Assembly (NCBI RefSeq): GCF_002127325.2 | Contig: NC_035448.2 | Location: 112,989,660-113,053,659 of the forward strand | Length of the DNA stretch: 64,000 nt | From: Helianthus annuus | Lineage: Eukaryota; Streptophyta; Magnoliopsida; Asterales; Asteraceae | Direction: 5' to 3' | Shown: one piece after another, positions 54,807 to 64,000 of the stretch | How positions within the stretch are numbered: position 1 is the first letter of the stretch | How the letters are laid out: each line of letters begins with the position of its first letter | Notes under the pieces: model-generated | Databases searched by the model: none | What the model saw: the letters and a program-made list of their open reading frames with translations, nothing else | Told to the model about the DNA's origin: nothing | Made by a program: the position numbers and the translations under genes

Positions 54807-56660
54807 GACAAGTGAAATATGCCTTAACATGTTTAATATTGTTGCTAAATCAGTTTAGATGTCAAAAGTTATGTTACGTAGGCTTAAATTGAATTTTGGC
54901 GCGAAAAGGGTATTTTGGAAATTTTCCTAAGGCATAGGAACTACTTGTCATACAACTACTTAAACGATGTGACCATAAGGTATAACCTCGGAAGGTTATC
55001 CTCTATACAACTATGGTCACCTAAAGTGTTTGGTCGAATCCTAAAGATCGACCAAATGGGTCGGGTTCGAAAGCATAAGCGATTGTTTAGATCGCTTACC
55101 CTTACGACCCTAGACAAGCACAAAACTAAAAGCGACGAGCTAAACATGCTAGAACACGTTTAGTAAAGTTAGAAAACAGGTTTGGTATTAAAACAAACGG
55201 TTTTAACACCCTAGAGTAGTTTGGTTACAAAATACGCGAGAAAACGCATTTTGGCCGAAACTACGACTCCTCACTGAGCCTAGATAACGTGGTAATCAGT
55301 AGGTATAGTCACTAGGGACTATAACCATCATGATTACGCTCACGTTATGAAGTTCAAACGAACTTTGCATTGATCATAAACTGGTCAATGCAGAAAGTCA
55401 AACACAGTTTGACTTTAACGCTAAAACGAATGAAAAACGCGAAAGAATACTTACAGAAGGTCCCCGCAAGATTTGACCCGATTCACTCTCAGGTGGGAAG
55501 CATATACTTCCACTTAGAGAGCTTTGAATCAGATCAAATGTGAGGAAAAGAGTGAAATAGGTTGGGTTTATATAGGCATGGCACAACCGTTAGGATCGTT
55601 CGTCGGGAAACGTGCTTCGATCTAGGCCGTCCATGTGTGCCCCTAGTTTTGGAAAACCATTAGAGCCCATAGATTCAGTCCCTTGTTTGAGAAATACCAT
55701 TTGCAAGTGGTTTTTGGGTGTTTAACAGTTGTAAACAGCTGTTTGCAACAATTTTGCAGATCTGGGGGCTCTCGCGCCCCGTGTAAACATGTGCAAGACC
55801 TTACATGGGCCGCCTGGGAAACACAGTTCAGCAACAAGTTTGCAGTTTGACAGTTCCAGTCCCTGTTATGCAATAAGCTCATTTCCGACACGTTTAAGGC
55901 CTGTCAAGCCAACTTTAAGGCCCTAAAATGATGCTTAAACATTGTGGACATGAAACATGCTCAAAAATATGCCGGATTTCGGTTCGTTTGGTCGTATGAT
56001 CGCCATGTTCGCTTAATTACGACAGAATGCGCATAAGCACGAAAAACGATCCAAATTGCGCGACGAATGGATTTTTCTCATGCCAAAAACTAAAATAAAA
56101 TATTTTAATGCTTACATAAATTTTTGGATGTCCGGATGTATTCAGATCGTAAGTTATGTGCGAAAATGCAAACTTATGCACATTTTGACTCTTTTAGTCC
56201 CTGAATGACCAGAAAGTTTATTTTAGCACACCGAACACCTCAAAGCCTATTTCTAAGCTATGAAAAGGATATTTAGGGTATGTTTAACTTATGATCAAGT
56301 TCCGGAATGTCCGCTACAGTATAAATCGACATACTTTCGCAGTTTGTCGAATTTAGTCCCTGTAAGCGAATAAACTTGATTTCGGCACACCAAATCTTCC
56401 AAAACTTATTTCTAAGTTCTGTAAAGATTATTTAAGGTATGTTAAGCCTATGTCACTGTTCCGGAGTGTTTGTTGCTTTAAACTGGTTATATTTACGCAT
56501 TAGTGCGCGTATAACCTTCCAGAAAGCGATTTGAAGCCCAAAATTGAACATGAGTTGATATGTGTAATTGATACACATGTTTATACAAATCCCAAGTATG
56601 AAACACAATATTTCATTGGTTTGGTATTTGTTTGATGGTAGAAGTGACACAGATGTCACA
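54807..56660 (-). repeat. E4 5' LTR, second part
   Basis: Continues 45903-47194 beyond E5 and ends GATGTCACA. It keeps about 77-85 bases at 55089-55165 lost from the other LTR. TATA region at 55567-55574 (TATATAAA, minus). Donor-like GTAAGTATTC near 55453. Confidence 0.9.
55567..55574 (-). promoter_or_regulatory. TATA box of E4 5' LTR
   Basis: TATATAAA on the minus strand. The donor-like GTAAGT lies about 120 bases downstream, the same order as in E2 and E3. Confidence 0.6.
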
Positions 56661-56988
56661 ACTAGCAATCTTTGTAACACTTAGTAGCGATCTGAGCATT
56701 ATCCTGCACTGTATCATGGTCATTCAAGCAATAAGAAGAGCTCCCGAGGTTTTATGCCGGAGATCTAGATTGATCAAGGGCTTTCCTCGTATATCTTGTG
56801 TCCACTTTTTACTTTTGCAGCTCATTGTTTGATTATTGGTATAGCCTTATATATCCTGAGGCTATATCCTAAAACTGTTTTCTTAAACAATCAAACCAAC
56901 ATATTTTTTACAAGCATTACTAGCACACTACCTCACAAACTAATTTGATTACTTAATTGCTTCGGTAAGCTTTGACCAAAACAACTTT

Positions 56989-57131
56989 TAACAAGGTTTT
57001 AATAAAAATTATAACCTTTTGACTATACTTGGTGTTGTACTTTTGTCTTTAAAGTTTTATTCTGATATGTTTCTATTTCCACATTCATATAGGTTGTTTA
57101 TAAAGATAATCAGTTCAAAAAAATCTTAGGC
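56989..57131 (+). other. Element A remainder between solo LTR S and element B
   Basis: Aligns loosely with 63155-63260 of element B (aaccttttgactat against aatcttttggctta). It supports the view that S and B are both insertions into A. No ORF. Confidence 0.45.
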
Positions 57132-57851
57132 TGTTGATGTTTTGGTCAAAAATCAAGCAAGGATAATACAACCAAATCTTTTGTTGTGAGGTGTGATGCT
57201 TGAATCAATGAACAATTGTATGAACAATTTGCAAATTAAATGAACAAGTGACACAAGGATTTATACGAGAAAAAAGCCCTTGATCAAAAGTTGATCTCCG
57301 GCATAAAAAACCTCGGGTGATGGAAACTACCGATCACCAACTATATTTCAACAAATGATTATACAACTCGGGATGATAACAAGCTTGTTACAAGGATCAC
57401 TATTGTGCAAATGTGTATGAAATTGCCAAAGTATTGTTGAGAGCTATTGAGAGTTGTTTCGAGAGTGTGTGTTTGCTAAAAATTAGCCAAGTGTTCTAAC
57501 TCAAGCTTGTTATCCTCTTTTTAATTTAGAAATAACTAAAACAACTAACTATCCGCTAAATGTGCAAGCTTCCCACGATCTCCATAACGTTCACAAGGGC
57601 CAAGCACGTGCGGAATATTGAGGGCATATTCTCCAAGAATATCGGTAAGACTTGGTCCATGCATATACTCCTGCAAAACGAGCTCACATACAAGGTAGAC
57701 AACCGTTAGTGTAAGGATAACAATGAGGATCATGGATCCTGATCCTGCAACACCTTCTGAGGATTCTTAATTCAAACAGAATTGAGGATCCATGATCCTG
57801 GCAGTACTTGAGGATCCATGATCCTTAGGATTGGAAAATCCTCCCCTAACA
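57132..57851 (-). mobile_element. 3' LTR of Tat-like element B
   Basis: TGTTGATG to CCCTAACA, paralogous to 138-804. Followed on the right by the PPT complement attgcccccaaaa. Minus-strand element, whose body and 5' LTR lie off the right edge. Five bases before it are taggc (57127-57131), the candidate TSD. GGATC palindromes cluster at 57730-57825. Confidence 0.6.
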
Positions 57852-58150
57852 ATTGCCCCCAAAAATATGAGGAGTAAAATGTAAATTAGCGAGTTATATT
57901 TTTTGAGCTTATCTGCAACTGACTAACGGATATATAACCGTTAGAATCTAACTAGCCGTTACAGATCACACGTCATTGAAGTGACAATCCTGCAGAATCA
58001 TCATTATATATAGGTTAGAGATAAGGATTGATGTGCATTTAAATTCGAGCAATACTCCCTTTAAATCCTCATTCGAAGATCAACCAGGTACTTCTCTCTC
58101 CATTCTCTCTTCATCTTCTTCCGTTGTTCCTTATTTCTTTATCATCACCC
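57852..58150 (+). promoter_or_regulatory. Promoter and 5' UTR of element B antisense gene
   Basis: After the PPT, a region with TATATATA at 58005-58012 and a pyrimidine-rich leader (ctctctccattctctcttc) up to ATG 58151 in the context cacccATGGCC. It corresponds to 805-1083 of A. Confidence 0.5.
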
Positions 58151-61100
58151 ATGGCCAAGATGGTTTTAAGATCCTCACCGGCTAAGGATCACCAAAAAGA
58201 TAGTCCCCTAAAGAGCCAAGGGATTATCAAAGATTCTGCGAAGGAACGCTGCTGCTTCACTGATCCGGAGATCGACCGCATTCGTCACTACTTTCCAGCG
58301 GATGCTGTCTTTAAACCTTTTGACCCTACCGCCAAAAGTGACTTCGTTTCGAACACCTGGGTTACTTTTCCGGCCACCCCATTCCTGATAGGATACTCCT
58401 ATCCTTTCCGTGCTTTCACCCAGTCTTTCTTCTCCCTCACCGGCATGTGCTATATCCAGGTCATGCCAATGATGTGGAGGGTTTTATATACCCTGGAGAG
58501 CATCATTGAGCAGGAAGGCATTGAGCTAGGAATGTCAGAATTGGCTGAACTGTATAACCTTGCAAGCCATGGATCACATCGCTACCTGTTCAAACATAAA
58601 CCCGGTGATCCTCATCCAATCCACAAGACCACCAAAAACGACACCAACTGGAAGATGCGATTCTTCTTTGTTAAGAGGGACTCTATCCCTGATGGGAAAG
58701 ATCTCCCCATAAAGTGGACCACCCATGTTAGGATATAGGTTCCTTATAGAAGGATCATAGGGTAACTCTGGCTTTATTGATGATAACTGATCCTTTTCTG
58801 TTTTTATGCAACTATCTCGGTCTCTCACCTTATTCCATCACCTGCAATAAAAGAGAGGATCTCTGCCTTCTGGAACCTTGACCCTGCAATCAGATCATTC
58901 CAAGCAAATACAAAGGATTCACAAGAAGTATCCTCCGGCTCAGTCACAATGTCAAGTAAGTGTTTAAACTTATATGTAAGTAAATAAATGAGAATTAAGG
59001 ATACTTATCTATTATTTGTTCTTTGTAGGTGCTGGAAAGTCTTCAAGGTCAGCCACCCGTTTCAGCATCAGTGATCTTGACACCGTTACTGCCCGTTCTG
59101 GAAAGAAGAAAACTGCTGCTTGCCCCAGCGTTCCAATGCCTAAGCCTACCACCTCCAAGGGCAAGGTAGGAAAGAAAAGGAAGGCCACCGAGGCTGATAA
59201 TCTGGAAGGACTGCCCCTCATCCGCCACCAGTTCGAAGAGTACTTCTCTGATGTAAGGATCCTCAATCCTGACTGGTTATCCTGCCCCTCTGAGGATAAT
59301 GGATCCTGAACTTTACCTTGTCTGTTTTGCAGAAATTCGCCGAGATCCAGATGCTTTTTGATGCATATGTCGAAGAGGCTGAGCAGAAGCACCTGGAGTT
59401 CCAAAAGTTCTTCCTGGCAAAGGATGAAACCATCTCTTCCCTTGAGAGAGAGCTGAATTTGGCGAAGAAGCAGGTGGTCATGGCCCAAATCAATGCTGAT
59501 CACGAGAAGCTTGAGGTGCTGGAGGATGCTAAAATCTCTGCTGCCATCACCATCACTACTAGAAAATTGCTACTATTCCCACGTCAATTTCCGTGGGAAA
59601 TCCGTGGGTAACTGCGTTTACCCACGGATTTCCCACGAAAATGGGTTGTGGGAATTCTGCTCGTGGGTAATTTTTTTCTGACGCATTTCCTACGGATTTT
59701 CCTACTCCTTTCCCACACAAATGTTTCGTTAGATTTCTCCTACTTATTTCTCACGGAATAAATTTTCTTAACTTTCCGACGCATTTCCCACGGAATATTT
59801 ATTTTTTAAAATTTTGTGCTTAAAACAATTATATTTATATTTGTTATATAATATTTATTAAATTTTAATTTTCTTACACAATTCCTACGAATTTGTTTTT
59901 TCTTCCTACACAATTCCAACGGAATCTATTCGTTTTCCCTACACAATTGCTACCGAAATAATTTTTTTTTCCTACACAGTTCCTACGGAAATATTTTTTT
60001 TTCCTACACAGTTCCTACGGAAATATTTTTTTTCCTACACAATTCCAACTGAATGTATTCATTTTTCCTACGCATTTCATACAAAACTAGTTTTGTTTTC
60101 TACACAGTTCTAACGGAATGTATTCCTTTTTCCTACGTAATTCCGACAAAATTGGTTTTTTTTTCATACACACTTCTAACATAGTGTATTCTTTTTTTCT
60201 TACACATTTCCTACGAAGCTATCTTTTTTTCCTACAAAATTCCAACGGAATTTGACAAAACCTGTTGAGTCTTTTTCCTACACATTTCTTACGGATACAT
60301 TTAAAAAATAACAGGAAAAACAAAAAAATACCTGCTTTTTTCTGCTAAAAGATGCATACTGATAAATATGATTCGGAATATAAATTTAACAAAAACAAAT
60401 AACATAAATTCGGAGCACGTTTAAATTACAAATCATCCATTGTTAAACATAAAGATTCGGAATAAGTAACAAAAATTCCGAGCCCGTTTCAATCACAAGA
60501 TCACCATTGTTAAACATATTGATCTGGGATAATTAAAAAACTACTGCTACTGACTATCAGGAGGCTAGAATTTTTTCATAAACTCTTCAAATTGTTTTTG
60601 CCTCTTTTCTTCATTTTCTTTCATTTCTTTTTCCATCTGTTGCACTTTTTGCTCCAACTCCTGTCTCGCATCCCTTTCATTTGCAAGTTCCTTTTCCATT
60701 TCAACTTGGACTTTTTCAACCTAAATTGTTAAAACGGGTCAATAATCTAAGTTATTGTTTTCTACTAATAATTGTTAAAAACTATATAATTTATAGAATT
60801 GTGATACTTTGTAAGAAGTAAACAATACCTCCTCGTGTGACCTTATAGCATCAACATATAATTTAGATTCGGTAGATGTAGATAATTTCCCAGTTATCAC
60901 GAAATTAGGATCTGAAGATCCTACCCCGAACATCCGGCCCTTTTTATCTCCTGCCACTCTCGCCCACACATCAAGATCATCCGGATGTTGGTTGAGATCC
61001 GACCCATGCAACCTTATCATATCACTTCTGTACCATAACTACAATTATGGAAACAAATTGTTAGTTGTTGTACTAAAACTTAATACGCTAATGTTCTAAT

Positions 61101-62828
61101 TATTCAAAAATGATAAAGATAACTTACATAGATTTCTCTTGATTTTTAAGAAATAAACTCAAATCCCACAAGACTATTAATGTCCAGCTCTTCGGCCCAA
61201 TACTTCTTTTTACTTTCCTTTTTGAGATGGGTATCAAAATAAAATTCAATCCACTTTACTTTTCGGCCGTATTTTCTTTCCTAAAAAAGCATTTTCGTAA
61301 AACATTTTAGTACAAACAATTATATTTTTCAACCCAACTTTTTTACTAATTTATATAAAGATGATTAGCTTACCAAACGAATGCGATGCTCGTCAAACCC
61401 TATGGATCCACCGGTATGTCGGGATATACCTTTACCACTGCCCTTGCTATTGCGGTTTGTTCTCCCGCTCTCTGACTTTTTTAGCCATTTTTCGGTGTTC
61501 CAACCCTGAAAACGAAATATATATATATGTATATATGTGTGTAAGGCTAGACTATGTGCCAATTTAGAATATATAAAAAAGTAGTAATAAGAATGTAACT
61601 CCCATACCTTACACAATTGCTTCCATACTACCTTAGACACCGAAGCTGGTGGATATTTATAAATTATGTCGAATCTGTGCTTGTCTCCTATAACATGTCC
61701 AGCGTCTCTGGCTTTGTCTTTAGATTTTTCTCTCAAGTCCCTCATGTTGTCTCTATACCGATTCTCAACAACGTTACGAAATTCGTCATATATGTTTTTT
61801 TCACTCTCCGGGTCCCAACAGTATTTGGTCTGTTAAAAAATAAAGTAAAGCACTTAATTAGTATATTTTTTTATGACAAGATCCGTTTACTAAATGGGTC
61901 ATGTCCACAGAAAAATAACAAATAACTGATATAACCTTGTATTTTTATAAAAGAAAAGTATGTTTGATGACAAGATCCATTTATTGACTGGATAACTAAT
62001 ATAACCTTGTATTTTTATAAAAGAAAAATATGTTTGCTTAATAAAAATGCCAGCTGGTACATCATCTGATGTATGTGAACCGGGAACCGACCCGAAAAGC
62101 GCGTAAGTATAAAAAAATTATCAATTTCGTGAGTAATTTGTCGGTAATTTCTGACATACTTCCTACGGATAGGAAAATAGTTAAAATAAAACGTATTTCG
62201 TAGGAATTGTGTCGGTACGTTGCTACACATTTTCTACGGATATTAATTAAAAACTATGCATATTAATAAATTTATTTTAAAAATAACATATATTTTTTTA
62301 TAAATAATAAAACTTTATATTTGAATATCAGTAATTTCATTTTATTATGATGATAAATTGGATTCCTACGCATTTCCTACCGCTGATTAAAATGAAAACG
62401 GATTCCGTAGGAATCCCATCGGGAATTGCCGGGACACTTTTCCTACGCATAACGATTCCTACGAATTTCCGACTAATGGTTAAAATGAAAACGGGTTTCG
62501 TCAGAGATCTGTCGGAATTTTCCTACATTTTTCCTACGCAAACCAATTTGTCGTTTTTTGTCGCTTTTTTTTCACAAAACTAAGACCCTTTCTAATACGT
62601 CGGAATTTCGTAGGAAATGTGTCGCCATTTTCATTCGTAGGAAATTCGTAGGAAATTTTGGTAGGAATAATAGCAGTTTTCTAGTAGTGCATGTATAAGA
62701 TCAAGCTACAGATGGCCAAGGAAGCTGAGGAGGAGGCTACCGAGGTCTTGGCAATTGAGGCAAGTGGCAGCGGGGCTAAGGATCAAGCTGGCGGTGCTGA
62801 TGCTGGTGGTGATGCTGCCAAGGTGTGA
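58151..62828 (+). CDS. aORF of element B (putative plant transposon protein)
   Basis: Exon 1 starts at 58151 and is open to about 58726 (MAKMVLRSSPAKDHQ; FTDPEIDRIRHYF; a conserved MWRVLYTLESIIEQEGIEL block; KWTTH). A middle exon ends at 58955 (GTAAG). Exon 59029-59252 is basic (KKKTAACPSV; KVGKKRKATEA). The last exon starts at 59333 after TTTTGCAG and is a long coiled coil (EFQKFFLAKDETISSLEREL), split by the CACTA element at 59554 and resuming at 62693 to TGA 62826. Across the CACTA site the frame stays open if one TSD copy is counted. It resembles the Transposase_28/gypsy-type putative transposon family by N-terminal pattern. Function unknown. Strand opposite to its host element. The acceptor of intron 1 is unclear. 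Confidence 0.65.
59580..60310. repeat. CACTA left subterminal repeats
   Basis: About 20 variants of TTTTCCTACACAATTCC(A/T)ACGGAAT, 25-40 bases apart. Such repeats bind the element's own TnpA-like protein in En/Spm. Confidence 0.8.
60565..61831 (-). CDS. CACTA-encoded Transposase_24-like protein, partial
   Basis: Five exons by splice motifs on the minus strand: about 61831-61609 (after TTTTTAACAG; KNIYDEFRNVVENRYRDNM), 61505-61376 (GWNTEKWLKKSESGR, HTGGSIGFDEHR), 61281-61145 (ERKYGRKVKWIEFYF), 61040-60828 (DDLDVWARVAGDKKGRMFG) and 60722-60565 (coiled coil EMEKELANERDARQELEQ, stop TAG). The pattern is that of the plant Ptta/En/Spm family domain (PF03004, recognised without a search). The 61281-61145 exon ends in a stop unless spliced earlier. 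No start was found. It probably binds subterminal repeats. Confidence 0.7.
61832..62100. other. CACTA 5' part, AT-rich
   Basis: Contains a near-duplicate of tatttttataaaagaaaa-type sequence (61936-61960 and 62006-62030), spaced about 70 bases apart. No exon could be recognised. Confidence 0.45.
62100..62689. repeat. CACTA right subterminal repeats
   Basis: Multiple TTCCTACG(C/A)ATTTCC and complementary GGAAATTCGTAGGAAAT words in both orientations up to the TIR. Confidence 0.8.
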
Positions 62829-64000
62829 GCTGCAGAAATGGGCGATGATAGATTTATCTAGACGCAGCCGGAGCCCATTTTTTTAGGATTTGAAATTTTT
62901 TTGGTTGTTGATGTTTTAAACAATGCCGGTTTGTACTTTGAACAATAGTTTTTAGGGTTATGGATCATGGATCCTTGGACAATAGGTAGGATAATGAGTG
63001 GTGGATGGATCCTCTGTTTGGGGGAGGAAACCACTTGTTATCCTTTCGCCTTTATTTCCTGCACTTAGACCTTGTTAAATATGGACACCCTTTGCCAACC
63101 CAAGTGGACGGGCCACGTTTTGCTTGTAGAAGCTTGGGTTGGCAATTTTGACAACCTTTAAGGGTTTAACTTTTGGTAAATAAATAAAACTTTAATCTTT
63201 TGGCTTATCATGTGTTGTTATTCTTGTGAATGCTTTATTTTTCAATTGTTGTGATAGACTTTGTTTGAATTCATAGGTAAAGAAGAAAAGTTCAATAGAT
63301 CATGTCAAAAAGTTTTAGGATATGATCAAGGATCAAATATCCTATAATCGATAAATTTGAAAAAGTAGTATAGTTTAAGGATCATGTGTCCTGTTGTCAA
63401 AGGATAAGGGCCACTTAAATAAATAATGAATAAAATCAAAGCAATTAAGGATCATACCTGGGAATCCAAGTTAGGATCCTAAACCTTTAACATTTACAAT
63501 CAGGATAACCAAAAGACAAACCTTGATGAAAGGTAAGGATCAAGGATCCTTAGTTATTTAGCTTCAAAAACCTGAAATAGAATATAACTTGGGACTAAGC
63601 CAATATAAGATAAGAGTTAGCAACTGGGGACAAGCCCAACAATTCTGGGGACAAGCCCAATAAACTGCGGACAAGCCCAAAAAACTGGGGACAAACCCAA
63701 AGGATCTTGTGTAAACTGGAGTATGGCCCTCACTGGCGACTATCCAAACTTAGTGACATGAAAATGCCAAAACCTTAGCTAACGTGAAAATGTTAGAAAA
63801 CTTAGGAACGGATGTATGGTACGTCTACCATTATACGTAGGATCCTGAATACAGCCAGTACAATGAAATTGTCAGCCCCTAAAGTGAGTACTGGTCCCAT
63901 TGCCATGAACTGCACCAGGATCTTCGTGCGCTACTGGCGATACTAGGGACAGGCCCAAAAAACTGGGGACTAGCCCAAATGACTGGGGTCAAGCCCAAAT
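62829..64000 (-). other. Element B internal region, non-coding, with tandem repeats
   Basis: After the aORF stop: aligned to 26891-27202 up to about 63150, then unique. GGATC palindromes at 62960, 63340 and 63545. From about 63615 the word ACTGGGGACAAGCCCAA is repeated. No coding signal. Pol of element B, if present, would lie to the right of the window. Confidence 0.6.
63615..64000. repeat. Tandem GGGGACAAGCCCAA repeats (two clusters)
   Basis: Five copies at about 63623-63700 and three at about 63945-64000, running off the edge. Spacing is 17-22 bases. Internal tandem repeats near the 3' end are common in Tat-lineage elements. Confidence 0.75.

Larger units (their letters stand above)
27612..56660 (-). 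mobile_element. E4: gag-only gypsy element carrying E3 and E5
   Basis: Exact TSD actag at 27607-27611 and 56661-56665. Left LTR 27612-30979 plus 42670-42885 (split by E3). Internal region 42886-45902. Right LTR 45903-47194 plus 54807-56660 (split by E5). A mutated PBS at 45883 and PPT side at 42886 fix the minus orientation. Only a truncated gag is present. Relative to each other the LTRs carry a deletion of about 520 bases (right, near 46712) and one of about 85 bases (left, near 29692). Confidence 0.92.
27203..56983 (+). mobile_element. Solo LTR S, split by E4
   Basis: Pieces 27203-27611 and 56666-56983 together form a TG...CA unit of about 727 bases, TGTTATGGG to CCAAAACA, with candidate TSD acttt at 27198-27202 and 56984-56988. 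Element B sequence aligns across the site as if nothing were inserted. A TATAAATG box at 27511 gives the plus orientation. No internal region remains, so it is probably the product of LTR-LTR recombination. Confidence 0.6.
59554..62689 (-). mobile_element. Non-autonomous CACTA (En/Spm) transposon
   Basis: Terminal inverted repeats CACTACTAGAAAA...TTTTCTAGTAGTG and TSD cat (59551-59553, 62690-62692): 3136 bases. Extensive subterminal repeats of the type TTTCCTACACAATTCC at both ends. Carries a TnpA-side gene but no TNP2 transposase. It was inserted in the last exon of the B aORF. Confidence 0.93.

Noticed and set aside
61361..61925. Plus-strand frames in the CACTA element
   Set aside because: Antisense of the Transposase_24-like exons, which have matching splice sites on the minus strand.
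1..64000. tRNA, rRNA, host protein-coding genes
   Set aside because: None seen. PBS sites resemble only 13 bases of initiator-Met tRNA, and all recognisable proteins belong to mobile elements.

Overview
The window is plant nuclear heterochromatin: a nest of LTR retrotransposons with two DNA transposons and no ordinary host gene. The plant-type Ty3/gypsy chromovirus, Sirevirus-like Ty1/copia, Tat-like, CACTA and hAT-like sequences, together with initiator-Met-tRNA primer-binding sites, point to a eudicot. The overall look suggests Asteraceae, but that is an impression and not proven here.

Layout, from outside in. A Tat-like element (A, minus strand) starts with its 3' LTR at about 138-804 and carries a plus-strand 'antisense' gene (aORF, now a pseudogene) at 1084-1227 and 25112-26890. 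Four things were inserted into A: a Sirevirus-like copia element (E6, 1228-25111); a small hAT-like MITE (26379-26757); a solo LTR (S, 27203-56983, split); and a second Tat-like element (B, from 57132 to beyond the window). E6 was hit by a gag-less gypsy element (E1, 4814-12538, minus, TSD taaac) and a gag-only gypsy element (E2, 13406-23674, plus, TSD gaaac). Solo LTR S was hit by another gag-only gypsy element (E4, 27612-56660, minus, TSD actag). E4 was in turn hit in its left LTR by a nearly complete gypsy chromovirus (E3, 30980-42664, minus, TSD tgtta) and in its right LTR by a gag-only copia element (E5, 47195-54801, minus, TSD cctat). B's aORF is intact apart from a CACTA transposon (59554-62689, TSD cat) in its last exon.

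Only E3 keeps protease, reverse transcriptase, RNase H and integrase, and it is broken by two frameshifts and three nonsense codons. E1, E2, E4 and E5 lack pol, so they presumably depended on enzymes from elsewhere. E2, E3 and E4 share a leader between PBS and gag, and all four gypsy families share LTR ends. E5 and E6 share a 3' non-coding region.

The most interesting signal is in the non-coding DNA. A 35-nt core is almost invariant in six places across four gypsy families (E1, E2, E3, E4), always in the same orientation relative to the element, and is flanked by arms that differ in sequence but stay complementary. That is the signature of a conserved structured RNA. Several other arrays (in the E2 LTRs, the E1 internal region, the E2/E4 3' regions and the E3/E4 LTRs) also consist of short hairpins whose arms co-vary. 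Conserved splice-like sites suggest a leader intron inside the gypsy LTRs. All comparisons were made by eye on this window alone.
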